Of a DNA stretch of 64,000 bases, positions 56,316-64,000 are shown in pieces. The notes under the pieces are model-generated. The model had not been told where the DNA came from. It saw nothing but the letters and a program-made list of their open reading frames with translations, and ran no database searches. The translations under genes were made by a program, and so were the position numbers. This DNA is from Pseudomonas sp. M30-35 (GTDB taxonomy: Bacteria > Pseudomonadota > Gammaproteobacteria > Pseudomonadales > Pseudomonadaceae), in contig NZ_CP020892.1 in NCBI RefSeq assembly GCF_002163625.1, forward strand, positions 1,364,001 through 1,428,000, given 5' to 3'. How positions within the stretch are numbered: position 1 is the first letter of the stretch; each line of letters starts with the position of its first letter.

Positions 56316-57593
56316 ATGGTTGATTATCAAAAAGGGTACTCCCTCGACTCCATCGAACTGCTCAATTCACTGGCTGCAACTGAGCGTCTACTGATCGTCC
56401 AGGATCTCGACGGCGTTTGTATGGGGCTGGTGCGTGATCCGCTTACGCGGGTGATTGAACGCAAGTATGTGGCGGCTGCAGCACATCTGGCGGGGCGTTT
56501 TTACGTGCTCACCAATGGTGAGCATATTGGCCGCCGCGGCGTGAATAGAATTATTGAGCGCGCTCTGGAAAATCCCGCGCAGGCGCTTGAGCATGGCCTG
56601 TATTTACCGGGCTTGGCTGCGGGTGGCGTGCAGTTGCAAGATCGCTTTGCTGAGGTCTCGCATCCGGGAGTGAGTGAGGCGGAGTTACAGTTTTTGCAGC
56701 AAGTGCCGCGCAAGTTCACCCGCTTTTTACGGGCGTTGCTGGTAGCGGAGCCATATCAGCTTGATGGGCAACTGGTTGATCAACTGGTTGCCTCGGCGGT
56801 ACTTGAGAACTTGGTATCGCCGACGCTGAATATCAATGTCCTGTTTCAGCATTTAAAGACTCAGCCAGATATCTACCGCCGTTTACAGCAAGAGATCGCC
56901 GCCTTTATGGCTGACCTGCATGCGCAGGCGGCTGAGCAAGGGCTGGGCGCTAGCTTCTTTACCCATTACGCGCCTAATTCCGGACGCGATGCGCAAGGGC
57001 ATGAACGACTCAAGCCCGGCGCTGAGAACAACGCGGGTACCACCGACTTTCAATTCATGCTCACCGGTGCGATCAAGGAAGTCGGGCTGCTGGTGCTGCT
57101 CAATAATTATTACTTTGCTCAGACGGGGCATTACCCACTTGGCCACGACTTCAATGCACGCCAAGCGCCGCACGCGCAGGCTGAGTTGCTCAAGCTGGCA
57201 CGCGCTAAGTTTGACCCTGCACTAATGCCACGCATTGTTGGGGTAGGCGATACCGTCAGCTCCAGTGTGCAACCCGATTCTGCGGAAGTCTTACGCGGTG
57301 GCAGCGATCGCGGCTTTTTGCATCTAGTGCAGGCGCTTGGTGAAGAGTTTGAGCGCGAAAATCTGGTTGTCTATATCGACAGCAGTGCGGGTGAAGTGCG
57401 CCGCCCCGGGGTCGATGCTGAGTTGTTGCAGCGGCGCAAAACTGAGCCAACGCTGGCCCCATGGCCTGCATTGGAAGGCATTAGCGATCCTGCTGACCCG
57501 TTACGCCTGGATGTGATTTTCAGCGGCGGTCATCAGCAATACGTTGAGTTTTTCTGTGAGCTCGCCGAGCGCTTAACCGCTAGTCGCCAGTAG
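56316..57593 (+). CDS. Glucosylglycerol-3-phosphate phosphatase-like protein (StpA family)
   Basis: A 425-residue protein resembling cyanobacterial StpA, which removes phosphate from glucosylglycerol-phosphate to give the compatible solute glucosylglycerol. A HAD-like nucleophile motif Gln-Asp30-Leu-Asp32-Gly-Val-Cys is at 29-35, and Val-Gly-Asp-Thr-Val-Ser-Ser lies near 309-315. The partner synthase gene (ggpS) is not in this window. Its 3' end overlaps the helicase gene by 21 bases. The 195-base gap upstream holds no recognised feature. Function is by family only. Confidence 0.75.
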   Translation: MVDYQKGYSLDSIELLNSLAATERLLIVQDLDGVCMGLVRDPLTRVIERKYVAAAAHLAGRFYVLTNGEHIGRRGVNRIIERALENPAQALEHGLYLPGLAAGGVQLQDRFAEVSHPGVSEAELQFLQQVPRKFTRFLRALLVAEPYQLDGQLVDQLVASAVLENLVSPTLNINVLFQHLKTQPDIYRRLQQEIAAFMADLHAQAAEQGLGASFFTHYAPNSGRDAQGHERLKPGAENNAGTTDFQFMLTGAIKEVGLLVLLNNYYFAQTGHYPLGHDFNARQAPHAQAELLKLARAKFDPALMPRIVGVGDTVSSSVQPDSAEVLRGGSDRGFLHLVQALGEEFERENLVVYIDSSAGEVRRPGVDAELLQRRKTEPTLAPWPALEGISDPADPLRLDVIFSGGHQQYVEFFCELAERLTASRQ

Positions 57594-59528
57594 TTGAGTG
57601 GCGCCTTGGACTTTTTGCGTGTACCAGAATACCCGGCTCACGCCGCGAGTGATTGCGACGTAGCCGAGGCGCAGGCTTTCGTCGCGCATGGCTTGGTCAT
57701 AGCTGTTCACAAAGTAACCAGAGTAGGCGTACAACGCGTTGCGTAGCGGATAGCTTTCAGGTGCTTTGCAGTCGTCGACAATGATTGCAACTTGCGCTTG
57801 CAGGCCTTTGGCACGGTGAATGGTGTAGCCCTTGACCGGCAGTTTTTTATCGAGCTGAGCTTGTATGGTTTTCAGCGTGTGATTAGCTCGGCTCAATAGC
57901 AAAACAGCGTTTTTTTCAGGTTTGTTCTGCTCGGCTGCGTAACTGCATTGCTCGCTGATTTGTTTGAGCAGCTCTGGCAAGCGCTGGTTGATATCAAAAC
58001 GGCTGATGACCTTGACCCCGTGCTCGCCGGGCTGCGTGGTTCTGAACGCCTTACTGGTTTTATTCTGTTTCAGTTCGACACCGTTCAACACCTGTTCGCC
58101 AGCGCCAATGATCGGCTCAATCGAGCGGTAGTTGGTCGTCATCATCAGCACGCTGCTTTTCTTCGATTTACCTTTGCTGGGGAAGTGTTTATCGAAGTTC
58201 ATGAACAGTTCTGGCGAGCTGCCGCGCCAGGCATAGATTGATTGCCAGTCATCACCAATGGCCATCAGGCTAACCGCTTGCTTTTGCCTGGCCAGACTGC
58301 GCTGAACAGCCTGCAGCCACGCCACGATTTGCGGTGAAATGTCCTGGAACTCATCAATCAATAAATGCTTGAACGGCTCCAGTGTCGATTGGGCGGATGA
58401 ATCAGTGTTGCCATTAAACAGCTGTGTAAGCTGCTCAAACGCCAGGTTAAAGGTGATCAAACCTTGATCTTTCAACGCGGCCTCAAAGTAACCGTTGAAT
58501 GTCACCAATGCTTGAATGAACAGGCGCTCGCTGGCGCTGCACTGTAGTTTTGCCGGATCCAGTTGAGTGATGTGAATGCCGATGCTTTGCATGAAGTTGG
58601 TCTGTGCATAAAAAGCTTCAAACAAGGGCGCAGGACTGAACTCACCTTTGAGTTTGTAAGTATCCAGTGGCGCTTTACCTGCAGGTTTGGCTTTAGCTGC
58701 ATCTTGCACGGCTGCTGGCAGCGGCAAGTTGAGCAGTTGGTGAACCTGTTGGCGAAAAGTCGGTTCTGCGTTGTAACAGGCTTGATAGGCCTGTTTCAGC
58801 AGGCGCTGCTGGGCCGCACCCAAGCGCGATGCGGTTAGCGGGTTATCCAGCTCGCTTGGGTTGGCCGTTTTGTCATTAAGTTGCTCGAACCAGTTGGGCT
58901 TGCCCAGCAGCTCAGTTGCCAGCGTACCCATTGCCGAGTGGAAGGTACGCACGCATTGGCGCGCCTGACTCTGGTCAAAGGGGTATTGCCAGAAGCTCAG
59001 TAGGTCAAGCAATTGCTTGCGCAGTTGTTCGCACGAGGCGCTGGTGAACGAGATCACCGTGAGCTGATCGGGCTTGATCTGCAAGTGACACAACATAAAC
59101 ACCACGCGCAGCAACAGAGTGCTCGATTTGCCCGAGCCCGCACCAGCAAAGACGCGGGTGAGTGGTGCGTCGCTGAGAATCATGGCCCACTGTTCATCAG
59201 ATGGCAGGCTGACCACGCCCGCGCTAACCGCCTTGTTCACTTGATCGCGCATGGCGCGGATCTGTTGCTCGGCAATCGGCAGCGGCGCTGGGCCGTATAT
59301 ACCCTCAACGGTTTTTTTCGGGCGATTGCCGGCAGGTTTGCGCGCTGTTTTAGCTGTGGTCTTGCGTGCTTTGAGCGCATTTTTAGATTGCGGCTTTTTA
59401 CCTGTGACGCCTGAAGGGTGGCGTAGCAACTGGCCCTCTTCAGCGCGTAAATAGGCGCTGGTGCGCGGGAAGTAACGGCCCAGCGCCCCGGATAACAGGA
59501 GTTTGTAGCGTTTAACTGTAGACAGCAT
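57573..59528 (-). CDS. UvrD/Rep-like superfamily I DNA helicase
   Basis: A 651-residue SF1A helicase. A basic N-terminal region (about 41-73, many Lys/Arg) precedes Walker A Gly-Ala-Gly-Ser-Gly-Lys-Ser at 129-135, motif II Asp-Glu-Phe-Gln-Asp at 392-396, motif III Gly-Asp-Asp-Trp-Gln-Ser-Ile-Tyr at 425-432, and motif V/VI Ile-His-Arg-Ala-Lys-Gly and Val-Ala-Ile-Thr-Arg-Gly near the end. It is smaller than UvrD (about 720), and a 2B insert seems reduced. It could act in repair or anti-recombination; the partner is unknown. Monocistronic, convergent with the StpA-like gene. Confidence 0.82.
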   Translation of the reverse strand: MLSTVKRYKLLLSGALGRYFPRTSAYLRAEEGQLLRHPSGVTGKKPQSKNALKARKTTAKTARKPAGNRPKKTVEGIYGPAPLPIAEQQIRAMRDQVNKAVSAGVVSLPSDEQWAMILSDAPLTRVFAGAGSGKSSTLLLRVVFMLCHLQIKPDQLTVISFTSASCEQLRKQLLDLLSFWQYPFDQSQARQCVRTFHSAMGTLATELLGKPNWFEQLNDKTANPSELDNPLTASRLGAAQQRLLKQAYQACYNAEPTFRQQVHQLLNLPLPAAVQDAAKAKPAGKAPLDTYKLKGEFSPAPLFEAFYAQTNFMQSIGIHITQLDPAKLQCSASERLFIQALVTFNGYFEAALKDQGLITFNLAFEQLTQLFNGNTDSSAQSTLEPFKHLLIDEFQDISPQIVAWLQAVQRSLARQKQAVSLMAIGDDWQSIYAWRGSSPELFMNFDKHFPSKGKSKKSSVLMMTTNYRSIEPIIGAGEQVLNGVELKQNKTSKAFRTTQPGEHGVKVISRFDINQRLPELLKQISEQCSYAAEQNKPEKNAVLLLSRANHTLKTIQAQLDKKLPVKGYTIHRAKGLQAQVAIIVDDCKAPESYPLRNALYAYSGYFVNSYDQAMRDESLRLGYVAITRGVSRVFWYTQKVQGATQLLATSG

Positions 59529-59614
59529 TCAAATGTTCCAGCGAACTGATCATGTACAGCGCTGAATCATAAGGGTTTTGCGCGCTGGCATGGGGCCAAG
59601 CGCGCTGTTTACGT

Positions 59615-61702
59615 TTAGAAATCGACACTCGCTTGCAGGCGAACTTCACGCGGCTCACCCACGTTGACTCGCAGGTTGCCGCCGCTCGATGGGTAGTACT
59701 CTTGATCGAACAGGTTGCGCACGTTCAGCTGTAGCCGGGTTTTATCTCCCAATAACGTGCTGTCCCAAGCGATAAAGGCATCGGCAACGGTATAACTGTC
59801 GAGCCAGAATGAGTTGCTGTTGTCGCCTGCGCGTTCACCTACATAGCGTGCGCCGCCGCCGATCCGCCAGTTCCCGGCTTCTGGATTGATGTCGAGGTCA
59901 TGGGAGATATACAGGCTTGCGACGTTTTTTGCCGCATTGACCAGTTCGTTACCCTTGTTGGCTGGGTCGTCTTTGATCTCTGTATCGGTGTAGGCGTAGG
60001 TGCCAAGCAGGTTCCAGCGATCGGCGATGCGGCCGTTGATGTCTACTTCAATGCCGCGTGAGCCAACTTTGCCAGCGGCTTCGGAGCGGCCGTTATTGCT
60101 GACCACGACGTTTTCTTTTTCGATATCAAACACTGCAACGCTGGCGGTCAGGCCGCTGTTGAGGTCAAGCTTCACCCCCAGCTCATAACTACGGCCTTGT
60201 TCCGGGTCAAACGACTCACCGGTGTCGGCATCGGATGAGTTGGGTACGAACGAGCGGCTGTAGTTACCGTACAGCGAGACGTTTTTGTTGAGTTGGTAAA
60301 CCAGTCCGGCGAAGGGCAAGAAGGTATTGTCAGTGCGATCAGTGGTTTTTACGTATTCATCGCCACGACCCTGATCTGCATATTGCTCGAAACGTTGATA
60401 GCGACCGCCCAGCACCGCAATCCATTGGTCATTCAAGTGCCAGTTGTCTTTGAAGTAAACCGATTGTGAGTGGAGTTCGTCGCTGCGATCGCTTTGCGTT
60501 TCGCTGAGCAACGATGGCTGATCAAGGTTGCCGTATTGTGGGTCATAGATGTTGAAGCCAGTGCTGTTACGCCCGCGATAGGTGTCGCCACGAAAATTAT
60601 CAACGCGTTCAGTGTCTGCGCCGATCAGCACGTCGTGTTGTTGGTTAAACAACTGCGACTGACCAATCCAGTCCCATCCCAGGTATTGCGTCTGGTTGTC
60701 GTGCTCGCTGCCGTCGGCGCGGCGGGTTAGGTCGCCGGTAGTTTCGTTCAGCGAGGCCGGGCGCGCCTCGTTGTAATCGTATTGCTCGCGGTTCCAGCCG
60801 TAGGTCAACCGGGTCAGCCAATTCGGGTTGATCTGATACTCGGCCTTGGCCGTGACCAGCTCATCAGTGCCTTCGGCCTTCGACCAGGATTCACTAAAGC
60901 GCTTGTTGTAATCAACGTGGGCAGGTTTGCCGTTGACTATCACCGTGCCGCGATCAAGTGGTGTCGAATACTCTTTGTGCTCGTATGCCAGGCTCAGCGT
61001 CAGGTCGTTGCCGGTCCAGCTTACAGACGGGGCAATAAGCGTGTGTTCATCCTCGCCCGAGTTGCGCCAGTAATCTTCATGCTGGCGCTCGGCAATAAAG
61101 CGAAAGGCCAAGCCGCTATCCGCCAAAGGGCCGGTGACGTCGATCATCGCGTTACCACCGCCAAAGCTGGAGGTTTCGCCACTGATTTGGCTGCTCCAGA
61201 CATATTCAGGCTGTTTGCTGATGACGTTGATCAGGCCGCCAGGCTCAAGCGCGCCATACAGCAGTGAGGCTGGGCCTTTGAGCACCTCGACCCGCTCGGT
61301 GGTGGCGCTGAAGTTGCGCGATAAGCTGGAGCGAATCCCGTCGCGCAAAATCGAGCCGTCGGTATTGCTGCCAAAACCACGTTTAACAAAGCCATCCTGA
61401 CTGCCTGCCAACGTATTGCTTTGGGTGATGCCGCTGACGAAGTTCATCGCATCATCCAGGCTATTGACCTGAAAATCCTTGATCACCTGTTCGGTCACCA
61501 CTTGCACCGCTTGCGCTTCTTGCATGATCGGCACTGCGCTTTTACTCGCAGTGCTGGCGGTGTCGCTGGTGTATGAGCGGGCTTGCTGCTGAGCGGTGAC
61601 TTGCTGGCCCGGTAACTCGAGTGCCGTGTCGGCTTTGGCTGTAAGAGGGGCGAGCGTAAGTGCAGCAAGAGCGGTAAATTTGCTGATGCGAAACAAATGC
61701 AT
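59615..61702 (-). CDS. TonB-dependent siderophore receptor
   Basis: A 695-residue outer-membrane receptor with a signal peptide (about 1-24, ending Leu-Thr-Ala-Lys-Ala-Asp) and a plug with Met-Gln-Glu-Ala-Gln-Ala-Val-Gln-Val-Val-Thr-Glu and Lys-Arg-Gly-Phe. The barrel ends Ser-Val-Asp-Phe. It belongs to the TonB siderophore (ferrichrome/FhuA-like) subclass. A Fur-like box lies just before it. No siderophore genes are nearby, so the ligand is unknown. Confidence 0.88.
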   Translation of the reverse strand: MHLFRISKFTALAALTLAPLTAKADTALELPGQQVTAQQQARSYTSDTASTASKSAVPIMQEAQAVQVVTEQVIKDFQVNSLDDAMNFVSGITQSNTLAGSQDGFVKRGFGSNTDGSILRDGIRSSLSRNFSATTERVEVLKGPASLLYGALEPGGLINVISKQPEYVWSSQISGETSSFGGGNAMIDVTGPLADSGLAFRFIAERQHEDYWRNSGEDEHTLIAPSVSWTGNDLTLSLAYEHKEYSTPLDRGTVIVNGKPAHVDYNKRFSESWSKAEGTDELVTAKAEYQINPNWLTRLTYGWNREQYDYNEARPASLNETTGDLTRRADGSEHDNQTQYLGWDWIGQSQLFNQQHDVLIGADTERVDNFRGDTYRGRNSTGFNIYDPQYGNLDQPSLLSETQSDRSDELHSQSVYFKDNWHLNDQWIAVLGGRYQRFEQYADQGRGDEYVKTTDRTDNTFLPFAGLVYQLNKNVSLYGNYSRSFVPNSSDADTGESFDPEQGRSYELGVKLDLNSGLTASVAVFDIEKENVVVSNNGRSEAAGKVGSRGIEVDINGRIADRWNLLGTYAYTDTEIKDDPANKGNELVNAAKNVASLYISHDLDINPEAGNWRIGGGARYVGERAGDNSNSFWLDSYTVADAFIAWDSTLLGDKTRLQLNVRNLFDQEYYPSSGGNLRVNVGEPREVRLQASVDF

Positions 61703-61721
61703 TGGAGTCTGATTCTTTAAT

Positions 61722-61740
61722 GGTATCGATAATCATTATT
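61722..61740. promoter_or_regulatory. Fur box upstream of the second TonB receptor
   Basis: Matches the 19-base Fur consensus at 15 of 19 positions with an intact GATAATCATTAT core. It is 20 bases before the start codon, so iron repression is predicted. Confidence 0.72.
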
Positions 61741-63556
<1,816 letters not shown>

Positions 63557-63566
63557 GGAACCTCTG

Positions 63567-63613
63567 AAAATCATTTTGACGCTACTGCGCTCGCTGCGCG
63601 GCAAAATGATTTT
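63567..63613. repeat. Nested inverted repeat between guaB and guaA
   Basis: A perfect 12-base inverted repeat AAAATCATTTTG / CAAAATGATTTT surrounds a 23-base loop which itself can fold (TGCGC / GCGCG around TCGCT). It looks like a small REP- or MITE-type insertion in the intergenic region. Confidence 0.55.
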
Positions 63614-63632
63614 TATATACGTTAAGAAATAC

Positions 63633-63652
63633 GGGGCTGTTTAATCAGCCCC
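63633..63652 (+). terminator. Terminator-like hairpin between guaB and guaA
   Basis: GGGGCTG, 6-base loop, CAGCCCC, then TTGTCATTTG; a weak T-run, so it may attenuate rather than end transcription. Confidence 0.5.
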
Positions 63653-63686
63653 TTGTCATTTGTGAATTCCGCTACGAGAGACGGCT

Positions 63687-64000
63687 ATGGCTCATCCTGA
63701 TATTCACGCCCATCGCATCCTTATTCTGGATTTTGGCTCCCAGTACACTCAGTTGATCGCCCGCCGTGTGCGTGAGATCGGGGTTTATTGCGAACTGCAT
63801 CCGTTCGACATGAGCGATGACGAAATTCGCGCATTCGCGCCACGCGGCATCATTCTCGCCGGTGGTCCTGAGTCTGTTCACGAGGCGAATAGCCCGCGTG
63901 CGCCGCAAGCAGTATTTGAGCTTGGCGTACCGGTTCTGGGTATCTGCTACGGCATGCAAACCATGGCTGAGCAGATGGGCGGTAAAGTGCTCGGCTCCGA
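63687..64000 (+). CDS. guaA: GMP synthase (glutamine-hydrolysing), N-terminal part
   Basis: The first 104 codons, cut by the window end. The class I glutaminase domain is clear: [11 protein letters not shown] at 14-24, Leu-Ala-Gly-Gly-Pro-Glu-Ser-Val (58-65), and the nucleophile Cys87 in Leu-Gly-Ile-Cys-Tyr-Gly-Met-Gln. It supplies ammonia for amination of XMP to GMP, the step after guaB. The ATP-pyrophosphatase part lies beyond the window. Confidence 0.96.
   Translation, partial: MAHPDIHAHRILILDFGSQYTQLIARRVREIGVYCELHPFDMSDDEIRAFAPRGIILAGGPESVHEANSPRAPQAVFELGVPVLGICYGMQTMAEQMGGKVLGS

Overview
The window looks like the chromosome of a Pseudomonas (sensu lato) gammaproteobacterium with moderate G+C. 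The basis is protein-level resemblance plus gene order. From about 18 kb on, the order queA-tgt-yajC-secDF / suhB / trmJ-cysE-iscRSUA-hscBA-fdx-iscX / ndk-rlmN-pilW-rodZ-ispG-hisS-yfgM-bamB-der and leuA ... xseA ... guaB-guaA is, as I remember it, that of the P. aeruginosa chromosome. The species cannot be fixed from sequence alone.

Layout. 0-18 kb is accessory and variable: two outer-membrane proteins (the first partial), a LysR/VOC/GST detoxification-type cluster, an orphan solute-binding protein, a LysR-controlled phosphonate cluster (phnD-phnC-phnE, an iron-dependent alcohol dehydrogenase, phnX), a TonB receptor under a Fur-like box, a PAS-GGDEF diguanylate cyclase, small hypothetical genes and a YdgA-like protein. 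It ends in a frameshifted P4-type integrase relic beside tRNA-Leu(CAA), the scar of an old island. 18-44 kb is core housekeeping: queuosine synthesis, Sec translocation, the complete ISC iron-sulfur operon behind an IscR-type operator, translation, isoprenoid and envelope genes, and a methionine-salvage pair. 44-54 kb is on the minus strand: leuA, a mechanosensitive channel, an M23 peptidase, then a TRAP transporter operon ending in a D-Ala-D-Ala dipeptidase with its own LysR gene, then xseA. 54-64 kb mixes conserved unknowns, a glucosylglycerol-phosphate phosphatase-like gene, an SF1 helicase, a second Fur-box TonB receptor, and guaB-guaA (guaA cut by the window edge).

How they work together. 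The phosphonate cluster predicts uptake of a C2 phosphonate, conversion to phosphonoacetaldehyde and C-P cleavage by PhnX. With no transaminase gene in the cluster and a Fe-alcohol dehydrogenase present, 2-hydroxyethylphosphonate is a plausible substrate. The TRAP-dipeptidase operon predicts uptake and cytoplasmic hydrolysis of a dipeptide from cell-wall turnover, an unusual substrate for a TRAP system. The glucosylglycerol-phosphatase homologue hints at a salt-tolerant lifestyle.

I see no CRISPR array, no intact transposon and no prophage. The most interesting leads are the transaminase-less phosphonate operon, the TRAP/dipeptidase operon, the integrase relic at tRNA-Leu and the orphan StpA-like phosphatase.
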